Source of the DNA: a virus
Length of the DNA: 23,094 nt
Strand: one strand, 5' to 3'
Virus record (IMG/VR): IMGVR_UViG_3300020451_001122
Coordinates: 1-23,094 of that record
Part shown: in pieces, positions 13,767 to 21,811 of the stretch
Numbering within the stretch: position 1 is the first letter of the stretch
Layout: each line of letters begins with the position of its first letter
Translations under genes and position numbers: made by a program
The notes under the pieces: generated by a model
What the model was told of the DNA's origin: nothing
The model's input: only the letters and a program-made list of their open reading frames with translations
The model's database searches: none

Positions 13767-14771
13767 TCACAGTTCAGTTATTACGGCTTCAGCTATTGCC
13801 TTTGCCACATTTACTGTTACTGCGTTTCCTATGCCTCGATACGATTGTTTGCTGTTTACGATGTTGAAGTCCGAAGGGAAACCTTGCAGGTTTGCATATT
13901 CTCGGACAGAGTATGGCGTTACTAAGCCATCATCTCTTTGCACCATTTGGGTGCTTTGATCGCTAGCGTAATGTGCTATACACGTATTCCCAATTTCACT
14001 TTCGCAGTTCTGCTTGATAGCTACTTTCTGCCTATACACCTTGCCAGTTCTAGGCGATGGTGTTTGGTTTAGTCTGCGTAGCATATAATCGGGCATTGGA
14101 CCGTTATACGGTGGCACATCGGGGTTCTTTTCCAATATCTTGCCAACTGTATGTGTCAGGTCCAATGATTTGTGTTCAAGGATAGGTTGTTCAATGTTTT
14201 TATTGAATCCCATCACAATTAGTCTCTTACGCTTTTGCGCTACTCCAAAGTCACTAGAAACTACATTTCCATAAACGAAAGTATAGTATCGGCCTAGTCT
14301 TTCACCAGTAATAGAACAAGGGGTGTTCTTCAAGGTCTCCATAACGATTCTTGCACCTAGAACATCTGTTACATTCTCAATAACAAATGCCTTTGGTTGC
14401 ATATCGCCTATCATCCTTCTCATGTGGAGAAATAGTTCTCCACCTTCCCTTGCATACTTTTGGTAATTCTGCTTTGGTTTCTTATCGCAATGCTTCTTGT
14501 TGTGAATGTTAGCGGCATTGGAATATGTAACACAGGGGAATCCCCCTATCAGTACATCTGGTATTCCATGTTCCTCCATCAACATATTACTCGACAACAA
14601 ATGTATCGATTCTTCGTAAAGTTTCGTGTCGGTAAAGTTCTCTTTGAAGATTGATGCCTGGTGGCTATCAACTTCGTTCGCCCAAAGATTCTGGAACCCT
14701 GCTTGTTCAAAGCCAAGATCCAAACCTCCGATTCCTGAAAAGAACGAACCAACTGTCGGTTTACTATTCAT
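13767..14771 (-). CDS. Dcm-type DNA C5-cytosine methyltransferase
   Basis: 334 residues with a full motif set: I, FFSGIGGLDLGFEQAGF (10-26); IV, GGFPC with catalytic Cys80; VI, ENV (132-134); VIII, QKRKR (179-183); X, GIGNAVTVNVA (313-323). The region between VIII and IX (about 190-285) is the expected target-recognition domain. An insert with KKHCDKKPK follows the catalytic loop. This is a standard-length Dcm-like enzyme, distinct from the compact one at 2657-3364 and the zinc-finger one at 16091-17062. No restriction endonuclease gene is adjacent, so it is likely an orphan, protective methylase. The ATG after CCGCTC is used; a reading from 10 codons upstream crosses the motif and overlaps the gene before. 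Confidence 0.94.
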   Translation of the reverse strand: MNSKPTVGSFFSGIGGLDLGFEQAGFQNLWANEVDSHQASIFKENFTDTKLYEESIHLLSSNMLMEEHGIPDVLIGGFPCVTYSNAANIHNKKHCDKKPKQNYQKYAREGGELFLHMRRMIGDMQPKAFVIENVTDVLGARIVMETLKNTPCSITGERLGRYYTFVYGNVVSSDFGVAQKRKRLIVMGFNKNIEQPILEHKSLDLTHTVGKILEKNPDVPPYNGPMPDYMLRRLNQTPSPRTGKVYRQKVAIKQNCESEIGNTCIAHYASDQSTQMVQRDDGLVTPYSVREYANLQGFPSDFNIVNSKQSYRGIGNAVTVNVAKAIAEAVITEL

Positions 14772-14778
14772 GAGCGGC

Positions 14779-15066
14779 TCAAGGCGTGAGAAGCTTCTCA
14801 CACTTGACCTTAGTTTTCTTAGCTCTAATGTAGTCCACCGTATGTGGTGGAATTACAGTTTCGCCTTTTTCAAAGGAAACACGATAGAAGTTATCGATTC
14901 CGTCATGTCCGATGACTAATCTTCCTTCTTCGTTCTTGTGTCGTTCGAATAGTTGCTTACATTGCTTTTCTAATTCCTTGACTTCTTCCTTGAGGGCATC
15001 CCTCGCTTCCTTCTTTCTTTGCAATTGTACGAACTTCTCTCGTACTCTTTTTGGTGCTTTAACCAT
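14779..15066 (-). CDS. Coiled-coil, basic hypothetical protein
   Basis: 95 residues. The first 45 form one basic coiled-coil helix (REKFVQLQRKKEARDALKEE, then VKELEKQCKQLF), followed by a strand-rich segment (GRLVIGHDGIDNFYRVSFEKG) and a basic end (RAKKTKVKCEKLL). No family recognised. CCGCTC-ATG start. Confidence 0.82.
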   Translation of the reverse strand: MVKAPKRVREKFVQLQRKKEARDALKEEVKELEKQCKQLFERHKNEEGRLVIGHDGIDNFYRVSFEKGETVIPPHTVDYIRAKKTKVKCEKLLTP

Positions 15067-15074
15067 GAGCGGGT

Positions 15075-15353
15075 TTATTCGAATTTCCTGTTCAATTCTC
15101 TCTCAAAGACTTCATCTAGAACAGGCAAAAACTCTTCTTCGTAAAAGTAGTATGCGTGCGTATATGTTACATCAGCGAAGTATCTCAATGCCATAGAGGG
15201 TGAAGTCCATGATTTCCTTCGAACTACTTTCGCATCTTTCAGATGTAATACGGACCATTCTTCAATCCCATCAATCGTGGCTCTCATGAACACAAATGTT
15301 GTGTCTTCATAATTATTGCCAGGTGCCTGAAAAATTACTTGTGCGTTTTCCAT
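15075..15353 (-). CDS. Hypothetical protein
   Basis: 92 residues, strand-rich N-terminus (AQVIFQAPG; TTFVFMRATIDGIEEWSVLHL), then a Tyr-rich segment (RYFADVTYTHAYYFYEEE) and a helix. No family recognised. CCGCTC-ATG start. Confidence 0.82.
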   Translation of the reverse strand: MENAQVIFQAPGNNYEDTTFVFMRATIDGIEEWSVLHLKDAKVVRRKSWTSPSMALRYFADVTYTHAYYFYEEEFLPVLDEVFERELNRKFE

Positions 15354-15362
15354 GAGCGGTAT

Positions 15363-15830
15363 TCAAGAATGAATCTCGATGATTTTATCACCGTACTTTT
15401 CTCGGACCCAAGCGGCTGCCTTTTCAGGTTGCCCTTGATTGCCAACTGTTCTGTAAGATCCTTCTTCATCTCCTTCAATACGGAAGATTACTTGTTTCTT
15501 AGTTTGACGCTTGATCCATTTGGCGGTTTCTGCTTCTTCTCGAAGTTCTTCCACTATCCAATCAAGCTTTTCAGTTGTTACTTCCTTTTCCTCGCCATCA
15601 AAACCTGTGTAGGTAATGTGTTGCGAATCAACCCATTCTTCAAATTCTTTAATTGGTTTATCCATGTCGAAATCATAGAAGTTGCAACCTCCACGACCTT
15701 CATTTCTAGCTACACCAATTTTCTTACCTTTCCAGTAAATGCTTGCTGAGAAGCATACTGTCTCTTGACTCATATCATTGTGAACTTTCAAGTTCTTCAA
15801 TTCAAGTCCTTCGTCTTTGTATTTAGACAT
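15363..15830 (-). CDS. Conserved-looking phage hypothetical protein
   Basis: 155 residues. Segments SQETVCFSASIYWKGKKIGV (about 20-39) and NEGRGGCNFYDF (41-52) recall a common small phage protein type with 'S-x-E-T-x-x-F-x-A-x-(I/L)-Y' and '(N/G)-(D/E)-G-x-G-G' motifs; I know no function for it. The middle is acidic and helical, and the end carries a strand-helix pair (KKQVIFRIEG; PEKAAAWVREKYG). CCGCTC-ATG start. Confidence 0.8.
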   Translation of the reverse strand: MSKYKDEGLELKNLKVHNDMSQETVCFSASIYWKGKKIGVARNEGRGGCNFYDFDMDKPIKEFEEWVDSQHITYTGFDGEEKEVTTEKLDWIVEELREEAETAKWIKRQTKKQVIFRIEGDEEGSYRTVGNQGQPEKAAAWVREKYGDKIIEIHS

Positions 15831-15837
15831 GAGCGGA

Positions 15838-16080
15838 TCAAACTTCATTCCATTCAACGCTTATTCTGCCCCAGGTATCCAGCAGGTCTGCTAGATACTC
15901 AATGGTTTCATTTGCCGTCATTTCCTTCAGTTTAATTTTCAAATAACCGTCAGGGTATTTTTTCATTTCAACGATGTTTTCGTCTAAAATTTTATCCGTA
16001 TAGGCATCTTTCTCTGCGATTTGGTATAACGGGTCATCGTCAACCAGATACACATTGCTTCGTACATAAATTTGGTACAT
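15838..16080 (-). CDS. Hypothetical protein
   Basis: 80 residues: a strand-rich opening (YQIYVRSNVYLVDDDPLYQI), a basic middle (MKKYPDGYLKIKLKEM), then a helix ANETIEYLADLLDTW and a last strand. No family recognised. The ATG after CCGCTC is chosen; a start 6 codons upstream would overlap the methyltransferase gene. Confidence 0.8.
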   Translation of the reverse strand: MYQIYVRSNVYLVDDDPLYQIAEKDAYTDKILDENIVEMKKYPDGYLKIKLKEMTANETIEYLADLLDTWGRISVEWNEV

Positions 16081-16090
16081 GAGCGGTTCT

Positions 16091-17062
16091 TCACGCAAGC
16101 ATTAGCTTTGGCTCGTTCATTGGTGTGAACAAACGCATGATCGTTTCTAGTGGTCCAAAGCGGAGTTGTCCGTCTTTCTCGACTACTGTTTCATAATGAC
16201 CGTTGCCATGTTCGTTCTCACAATTGATACAAAGCGTAAATGATAATCCCCAAGGAATCACCGCTCGTTCTGCAGGGTCTTTGATTCCCTGCGTTCCTCG
16301 CTGTGTTCCTCTAGGTGCTAGTTCCCATCTTCGAGGCTCAGGCCATAACATACCAGTTGGGAATGTGCCCCACAGGTCTGTCGGCTTCTGCGGCCTTCGT
16401 TGGTGCAAATCTCCACCAGACCATGCTGCAAAGTAGGTGGTAAGTGTAGGCCACTTCCATACCTTTCTCAACATACCCCGAGGGTTTTCCATAGCCCAAT
16501 AAGTAGGCTTGATTTGTTCGATTAACTCGAAAACGTGTTGCACCAACCTTAGCGAACGGTCAGCAAACTCCGTCTTTGGAGAATAGCTGCCCTTAGCCCA
16601 ATGTTTCATACAACTAGCAATACTGAAACCTTGACAGGGGGGGGATGCCAATATGATATCCCAATCTGTTCCTAGGTCTTCAATAGTAAGATCCATAACA
16701 TCAGCGCAGATATCTGGTTCAAACTTTGGTTCAATATCAACGGTCATTACATAATGACCTCTTTCAGCAAATGCTTTACTCCAACCTTTCATACCGCAGC
16801 ACAAATCTAGAACTCTGAGCTTCTTCTCATGTTCTTTGAAAATTGGTTCGAGTTGTTTTCCATCAGGATCAACCAGCGAACGAATGTCTGCAGCAAATTT
16901 CCAGCGGCATTTTGATTTGAGCCACAAATCCTTCGTGACTCCATCTCCTGTTTTCAGGACAATGCCTCTTTCTCCTTTTCGCATATTCTTCCCGCAACAA
17001 ACGCAAGTTTGTTTGTTATCGTTACAGGTGTCGTATGCGACTTGTATTGCATTATTTTGCAT
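16091..17062 (-). CDS. C5-cytosine methyltransferase with N-terminal zinc finger
   Basis: 323 residues. The N-terminal 60 residues carry a Cys motif (Cys13, Cys20, Cys22, Cys23, Cys52) that resembles the single-finger protein at 10458-10691. The methylase follows: motif I, VLDLCCGMKGWSKAF (84-98); an acidic VDIEPKF strand; motif IV, ASPPCQGFS with catalytic Cys143; motif VI, ENPRG (192-196). Motifs VIII and X are not obvious, so it is a divergent enzyme. The catalytic codons contain a run of eight C on the coding strand (plus-strand G tract 16637-16644). It probably modifies DNA cytosine at C5, with the finger aiding binding. T-variant motif; 12-nt gap to the previous gene. Confidence 0.88.
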   Translation of the reverse strand: MQNNAIQVAYDTCNDNKQTCVCCGKNMRKGERGIVLKTGDGVTKDLWLKSKCRWKFAADIRSLVDPDGKQLEPIFKEHEKKLRVLDLCCGMKGWSKAFAERGHYVMTVDIEPKFEPDICADVMDLTIEDLGTDWDIILASPPCQGFSIASCMKHWAKGSYSPKTEFADRSLRLVQHVFELIEQIKPTYWAMENPRGMLRKVWKWPTLTTYFAAWSGGDLHQRRPQKPTDLWGTFPTGMLWPEPRRWELAPRGTQRGTQGIKDPAERAVIPWGLSFTLCINCENEHGNGHYETVVEKDGQLRFGPLETIMRLFTPMNEPKLMLA

Positions 17063-17074
17063 GAGCGATAACTT

Positions 17075-17866
17075 TCATTGTGATAGCTTCGGTATTGATG
17101 CGTGGAAATCCTCACCCCAACCGATAGCAACTTCCATTGCTTCGTCAGGATAGTTGGCCCACGTATTTATGCAAGTTTTGTTATTCCTATCCACAAGATA
17201 ATCGAGGAAGTAATCAAGAAGTTCAGCTTCTTTTCCTTTTCCTCTTCTATCCTGAATCATATCGATTAACATTTCATACCAATCAAAGCCTTCGCACCAA
17301 TCCATAAGGCATTGGTCGAGTATCTCCCAAAAGTGGTAGGGGTAATGTTGACCCCATGTTTCACCGTCTTTAGGTGCATCATCATGTTTCTTGATATCTT
17401 GGCATGGACCCCAATATGTGTCCATCAAACCAAGTAGTTCATCATCCATGTGAATGCATTTGTGCAAAGTATCTGTTTTGAAAGTCATTTTTACTGCATC
17501 AACCCAAGGCATAGCATCTTCATTAAGTTCGCCTGTATCGCCCTTCCAATCAATCCATGTTACTGCAATAGCATCTCCATGTTCATTTCTTGTTGCCAAT
17601 AGTGATTCGGTAAATGGCGTATTGCCAACAATCACATAATCAGCTTCGGGCAGTTTAGTCAACCCAATGTCGGCAATTTCCAAATAATCGTCTTCATCGG
17701 GTTTGTAAGCTATGCTTGCTTGTAGTCGTGCATACTTCATTACTAACTTATGGCGGCATACTGGCCCAAATCCATCTTTAATCGAATCTGGATCAGTTAG
17801 TCTCCTACCACAGTTAATACAAGCTCTATCTTTGAGCCTGTCTGCTAGTAAGTCTTGTAAATTCAT
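17075..17866 (-). CDS. DUF6011 zinc-motif protein (paralog B)
   Basis: 263 residues. The N-terminal signature CINCGRRLTDPDSIKDGFGPVC (about 16-37) closely follows that of paralog A at 6958-7701. After it comes a basic helix (RHKLVMKYARLQA), then an acidic, Trp- and Asp-rich body with no recognised fold. Begins MNLQDLL, again like paralog A. The last 60 residues differ. Function unknown; a single zinc site is expected. The ATG after CCGCTC is used; an earlier ATG 19 codons upstream would cross the motif. Confidence 0.82.
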   Translation of the reverse strand: MNLQDLLADRLKDRACINCGRRLTDPDSIKDGFGPVCRHKLVMKYARLQASIAYKPDEDDYLEIADIGLTKLPEADYVIVGNTPFTESLLATRNEHGDAIAVTWIDWKGDTGELNEDAMPWVDAVKMTFKTDTLHKCIHMDDELLGLMDTYWGPCQDIKKHDDAPKDGETWGQHYPYHFWEILDQCLMDWCEGFDWYEMLIDMIQDRRGKGKEAELLDYFLDYLVDRNNKTCINTWANYPDEAMEVAIGWGEDFHASIPKLSQ

Positions 17867-17874
17867 GAGCGGAT

Positions 17875-18282
17875 TCAAAGCAAATAGAGAATCTTTGACA
17901 ATTTCATACAGCGAAAATTCCATTCGCCAGGTTCTCGGGCTTCCCAGCCCCCATCTTCATACCATTCAATGAAATCCTCCCTTTCTTCATCGGAAATACT
18001 ACCAAAATATTCCAATGGGTCGTCTGGCTCTGTACTCAAATGAATTACACAACCTGCTTCTGACCCATCATAGCCAAATGTCACCCAAGCATTCGCTAAG
18101 GTGTTTATCTTCTCCATGACTTTTTGAGCATATACAGCTCCATCCATCAGTTCTTCTTGCAAGTGATTCAACCATTCAAGGTTGCTCAAGTCAGTTCTTT
18201 CCATGTTTGTGCCATATTTGGCTTTTCCAACATCAGAGCGTGCTTGTATCTTCTCGCATACTTCGTCTTCAATTCTAGACAT
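17875..18282 (-). CDS. MazG-like N-terminal domain protein
   Basis: 135 residues. GKAKYGTNMERTD (19-31), W37 and HLQEELMDGAVYAQK (40-54) match the helical NTP-pyrophosphohydrolase (MazG/dUTPase-like all-alpha) pattern common in phages: a KYG turn and an EExxD metal-binding helix (Glu43, Glu44, Asp47). Only this one helix pair is seen, so activity is uncertain. The C-terminal 75 residues look unrelated, with a strand-rich then acidic segment (EEREDFIEWYEDGGWEARE). CCGCTC-ATG start. Confidence 0.8.
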   Translation of the reverse strand: MSRIEDEVCEKIQARSDVGKAKYGTNMERTDLSNLEWLNHLQEELMDGAVYAQKVMEKINTLANAWVTFGYDGSEAGCVIHLSTEPDDPLEYFGSISDEEREDFIEWYEDGGWEAREPGEWNFRCMKLSKILYLL

Positions 18283-18291
18283 GAGCGGTGT

Positions 18292-18792
18292 TTAATCGTA
18301 GTAAAGTTGCGTGTTAGCGTGTCTCATCAGCATAACAACTTCTTTCCACGAAAAACTAACCCCATTGATTACGTGTTCCCATTCAGTATCATTAAGATCT
18401 GTTGGTAAACTTTCAGCATATATTCCGTCAATGTCCTTTGTCGCTGGTCTTTCGACTCGGAGCTGTTGTTTGTTATTGTCTTCATCAACAAAGTAAACAA
18501 AGCCTCCAAACTTAGGAATCAAGTGAGTTCTAGCAAATTCAGTTGCAAGGCAAGCATTAATTGTGCTTAGGCCTCTTGCATACCTACCAATCATTTCACT
18601 TACTTCATCACTTAGTTCTGGATCGCATTTCTTAATCTTACGATTGATTGCGACATAGTTCTTGGCGAACTCTGTGTACAATGTGTCGTCATAATCTTCA
18701 GGCAATCCATCTTCAACCGTGTCAATAGTCCTAACTTGTAGTTTGGCAATATCTGGATTGCCATGCTGATATTTCATTTTACGTGTCTTCAT
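18292..18792 (-). CDS. Hypothetical protein
   Basis: 166 residues, no family recognised. N-terminus basic (MKTRKMKYQHGN); a long helical middle (YTEFAKNYVAINRKIKKCD, then a DEVSEMIGRYARGLSTINAC helix); strand pair FGGFVYFVDEDNN; C-terminal helix SWKEVVMLMRHANTQL. CCGCTC-ATG start. Confidence 0.82.
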   Translation of the reverse strand: MKTRKMKYQHGNPDIAKLQVRTIDTVEDGLPEDYDDTLYTEFAKNYVAINRKIKKCDPELSDEVSEMIGRYARGLSTINACLATEFARTHLIPKFGGFVYFVDEDNNKQQLRVERPATKDIDGIYAESLPTDLNDTEWEHVINGVSFSWKEVVMLMRHANTQLYYD

Positions 18793-18801
18793 GAGCGGTT
18801 A

Positions 18802-19221
18802 TCAGTTAAACGCAGATGGTTTGAATTGCGGGTCTATACCGTTTGATTTCTCAAGTATCTTCCTGGTAGGAGATTTCTTCGGTCCAGACCTAGCGTTAGC
18901 AGCCATCCATGATTCTGTTTCGAGTCTTGTCAAATTCTTGACCCAATCTTCGGGTCTTGGTATTCTTCCAAAGTCCTCTATCATGTGCTGTTCACAGATC
19001 CATTGCGTAGGTATCTTGACTCCATCACTATTCAATATTGATGGGCCAAACACCGATATAGCAACTGATATTCCTTGCGTATGGTGCCTAAACATTCTGC
19101 TGCGAAAATCAGGTATATGCTCTTTGGGAGCATCAAACCATTCGTGTATTTTCACATAATCTTCAGGTATTCCTCCATATTCTTTTGCCGATGATACGGC
19201 ATGGTGCCATGCGTGTGACAT
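18802..19221 (-). CDS. DUF6915 family protein
   Basis: 139 residues. The opening MSHAWHHAVSSAKEYGG, then DYVKIHEWFDAPKEHIPDFR, RMFRHHTQGI, ILNSDGVKIPTQWICEQHMI and EDFGRIPRPEDWV form the complete pattern I associate with DUF6915, found in bacteria and phages. Many His (WHH, RHH, EQH) suggest a metal site, but no activity is established. The C-terminus is basic. CCGCTC-ATG start; the position agrees with the conserved MSHxWHH opening, independent support for placing starts at the motif. Confidence 0.88.
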   Translation of the reverse strand: MSHAWHHAVSSAKEYGGIPEDYVKIHEWFDAPKEHIPDFRSRMFRHHTQGISVAISVFGPSILNSDGVKIPTQWICEQHMIEDFGRIPRPEDWVKNLTRLETESWMAANARSGPKKSPTRKILEKSNGIDPQFKPSAFN

Positions 19222-19230
19222 GAGCGGTAT

Positions 19231-20037
19231 TCAGTAACTAACTGAGAAACCTTCCCAGCATGATTCACTACCATGTAGTTTCATGGTGTCTTTCTCAACA
19301 TCGTAGGTTAATTTCCCTTGAACTTCGTAGTCTCCAGCGAAACTTCCATACTTGGACCAAATTGGCTTGCTAAATCCGCTTAGGAATTCCCTAGCGTCTT
19401 TGAACCAATCTTGGTAATCAGGGTTAGGAATTTCTTTACGAATCGGATAACCCTTTTCGTTTAACTCTTCAGTTTGTACCCATTTCTTAGGCTGGGCGTA
19501 GCGATTTACAGCCCCTTTGCCAAAAAACAAGTCTTCTGTACTGCTAAAGCTTTTATCTGCTCTCCATTCATGATTGTTGTCTGTGAAATCGAACCATACT
19601 TCGGCTCCGTCTTCACCTCCGCTATCATGACCTCCTGAAAAATTAATTTGTAATTTCTTGATACCCATATCCTTCAAGAAGCTCATAATTGCTTCTTTGT
19701 CGGATTGGACTACATCATATACAACTAGGTTTTCAGGAACAAGCAAAAACTGGTTTCTAGTTTCACCTTCACCCCAAAAGAAGCCCGTAAACGGGTGTTT
19801 GCCTGCTGGCAATTCCTCTGGCACAAAGTTGTCTCTTCGTGAAGTCCATTCTTCGTCTGTTTCACCAGCCTCACGATACCCTACTTTTGTTAAAAGTTCC
19901 TCGGGGCGTGCGGCTCTCTGCTTTGGTACTAGTTTGGTGAGATCAAGTTCACCGTTTGTTACCATTTTTGTTACCTTCTTCTGCAGCTTCTCTGTCGCTG
20001 CCTCAATCTTTTTACATGGTTTTTCTAATTTACCCAT
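19231..20037 (-). CDS. DUF6878-like hypothetical protein
   Basis: 268 residues. A coiled-coil N-terminus (EKPCKKIEAATEKLQKKVTK) is followed by a Pro/Gly-rich region with GKHPFTGFFWGEGETRN. In the middle, IKKLQINFSGGHDSGGEDG and a late YEVQGKLTYDVEKDTMKLHG recall DUF6878 (GxGDSG motif followed later by a G-x-(L/F)-x-(Y/F)-DV strand). I give this moderate weight only. Function unknown. CCGCTC-ATG start. Confidence 0.78.
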   Translation of the reverse strand: MGKLEKPCKKIEAATEKLQKKVTKMVTNGELDLTKLVPKQRAARPEELLTKVGYREAGETDEEWTSRRDNFVPEELPAGKHPFTGFFWGEGETRNQFLLVPENLVVYDVVQSDKEAIMSFLKDMGIKKLQINFSGGHDSGGEDGAEVWFDFTDNNHEWRADKSFSSTEDLFFGKGAVNRYAQPKKWVQTEELNEKGYPIRKEIPNPDYQDWFKDAREFLSGFSKPIWSKYGSFAGDYEVQGKLTYDVEKDTMKLHGSESCWEGFSVSY

Positions 20038-20046
20038 GAGCGGTGT

Positions 20047-20526
20047 TTAGGGTGATCTGTCATCACCTTTGTATTCCCATTCAATCCTTTGTGGATTGTC
20101 GTCTGCTATTTCGTCTTCAACTACGAATGTATGGCAAGTCAATGCATTTCTGAAATCATGCGAAGCTACCGCTAATGCATGATAGACTTCATCAAATGTG
20201 TCATCGCCTTCTTCTATACCCATTCTTGGGGCTGTGTATGCTCGACTTAGCGCACGATATAACAGGATTTCCAGTTCGTTAGGCTCCCAGCGTAAAACAC
20301 GCTGAATCTCGCCTACCTGCTGTTGTCTCCTTGTCCATTCACTAGGAACTGCATTCAGTTCTTCCTCTTCATCATTGCTGTATGAGTATGTTTCGCATGG
20401 CGGTGAACCCAATATTGGGTGATTCTCCAATGCCAAACTCATTCTAGCAATTGCTTCAGTAAGCTTTGGAATTGTATGATTCGCAAATCTCATTCCAGCT
20501 TTTGTGTTTAACCAATTATCGGTCAT
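20047..20526 (-). CDS. Hypothetical phage-type protein
   Basis: 159 residues. MTDNWLNTKAGMRFANHTIPKLTEAI at the start resembles small phage proteins that open with a W-L-N-T-x-A-G segment; I know no function for them. A HPILGSPPCETYSYSND insert lies near 40-56. The rest is helical and ends acidic. CCGCTC-ATG start; the ATG five codons earlier is not used. Confidence 0.78.
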   Translation of the reverse strand: MTDNWLNTKAGMRFANHTIPKLTEAIARMSLALENHPILGSPPCETYSYSNDEEEELNAVPSEWTRRQQQVGEIQRVLRWEPNELEILLYRALSRAYTAPRMGIEEGDDTFDEVYHALAVASHDFRNALTCHTFVVEDEIADDNPQRIEWEYKGDDRSP

Positions 20527-20534
20527 GAGCGGTA

Positions 20535-20930
20535 TCACCAATCATTCTCTGTGATTCCGAGAGATCTTATTATCCCGAGTTCATCTAGTTCAGGCCAAGA
20601 GTCTCCCCAACTCATGTCTGCTGTCATAATTCCTTTGATTCCTCTTATGTTGAATGAAGTAATGTTTCTAAGCCATTCACCTCTAGTCCAACAGTCGTAA
20701 GCTAATTTTAAGCCTACTTTGATTTTCTCTTTCATTAGAGCAAAGGCTTTTTCATCACCATCTCGGTCATTCCATTCATCCATCCCTTCAATGATATCGT
20801 CTTCGTGCCATTCCCAAAAGTCTGAATGTTCTTCTTTCACTTTTTGTAAAGTAAGTTCCTTCAGCCTTTCATTTGCTACTTCTTCAGTGACTTCCATTAT
20901 CACCATTACATATATTAGGTCTGCACCCAT
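20535..20930 (-). CDS. Hypothetical acidic protein
   Basis: 131 residues, acidic. A long helix (EEVANERLKELTLQKVKEEH) leads to a Trp/Asp-rich segment (FWEWHEDDIIEGMDEWNDRD), then a helical part and LDELGIIRSLGITEN at the end. No family recognised. CCGCTC-ATG start. Confidence 0.82.
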   Translation of the reverse strand: MGADLIYVMVIMEVTEEVANERLKELTLQKVKEEHSDFWEWHEDDIIEGMDEWNDRDGDEKAFALMKEKIKVGLKLAYDCWTRGEWLRNITSFNIRGIKGIMTADMSWGDSWPELDELGIIRSLGITENDW

Positions 20931-20937
20931 GAGCGGT

Positions 20938-21804
20938 TTAACATTGTTCCTTCATTCTATTCCATGAAGCGTTAATGTAATCCTTGCTTAGTTCGATGCC
21001 GATTGCATGACGGCCTAATTTTCGACAAGCCGACCCAAGACTAAACGACCCTGCAAAGGGGTCAAGAATAATGTCTCCTGGATCGGTTGTGAACTTTACT
21101 AGCTCCGCAATCAAATCAACTGGCTTTTCAGTTTGATGTATTTTCTTCTTTAGGCTCATTAAACGCCTATATGCCAAAACATCAGGAATACTCCTGTCGC
21201 TTGTCATCCTACGCTTACCCTTAGAGAAGAACATAATCAGTTCGTGCCGAGGCCTTCCATTGTAACCAAGCGATATCACGCCTTTATCCCACACCCATTG
21301 GCTGTTAAACGTGAATCCAGCCTTTTCAGCTAACTTCACTTGCTCATAGATGTAGTCAATCGTGTCGTGCTTGCACGCTGGCATAAAGCAGAAGAAGTGT
21401 CCTCCTGGCTTCAATACTCTCAACATTTTACTGAATAATTCTTCATCAATGTCTTTTGTTTCAAAATCCCACCCTTTCTTCAAGTTTCTAGGGCGAGTTG
21501 AACCAGTCTGCATTTGATAATTCAGAACCGAATAAGGCGGATCTGTAATGATAGCATCAAAACTATCATCTTCAAAATCATCAATGGCATCCCAAGCATT
21601 TCCTTCTATGAGAAGTGTTTGACTATCGCCACTAATTGCGATATACACTCCACGTGAAATCCTTTTGAAACATTTGTTAATGTTCTCATTTAATCTTCCA
21701 CGGATTGTTGTTTCCTTCTCATTCGGATTTGCTTCATATAATTCCTTGAGATGGCTTGCGCCATTTTCTTCAAGGAAATCAATCAAAGTTTCTTTCAAAC
21801 TCAT
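20938..21804 (-). CDS. Beta-class DNA amino-methyltransferase with N-terminal wHTH
   Basis: 288 residues. Catalytic motif IV is DPPY (88-91), preceded by LLIEGNAWDAIDDFEDDSFD (64-83); a LKPGGHFFCF strand is at 131-140. Near the end, HQTEKPV (223-229) is followed by motif I, DPFAGS (248-253), and IGIELSKDYI (269-278). This IV-before-I order defines the beta class, which methylates adenine N6 or cytosine N4. The first 58 residues (LIDFLEENGASHLKELYEAN, then TTIRGRLNENINKCFKRISR) look like a winged helix, perhaps DNA-binding; a similar layout occurs in the protein at 6203-6457. CCGCTC-ATG start. Confidence 0.92.
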   Translation of the reverse strand: MSLKETLIDFLEENGASHLKELYEANPNEKETTIRGRLNENINKCFKRISRGVYIAISGDSQTLLIEGNAWDAIDDFEDDSFDAIITDPPYSVLNYQMQTGSTRPRNLKKGWDFETKDIDEELFSKMLRVLKPGGHFFCFMPACKHDTIDYIYEQVKLAEKAGFTFNSQWVWDKGVISLGYNGRPRHELIMFFSKGKRRMTSDRSIPDVLAYRRLMSLKKKIHQTEKPVDLIAELVKFTTDPGDIILDPFAGSFSLGSACRKLGRHAIGIELSKDYINASWNRMKEQC

Positions 21805-21811
21805 GAGCGGC

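Noticed and set aside
13767-14801. Longer N-termini reading through the hexamer as Pro-Leu-Met
   Set aside because: At many genes an earlier ATG exists, but it would overlap the previous gene. The recognised families (Dcm motif I spacing, DUF6915 MSHxWHH) fit starts at the ATG after the motif.
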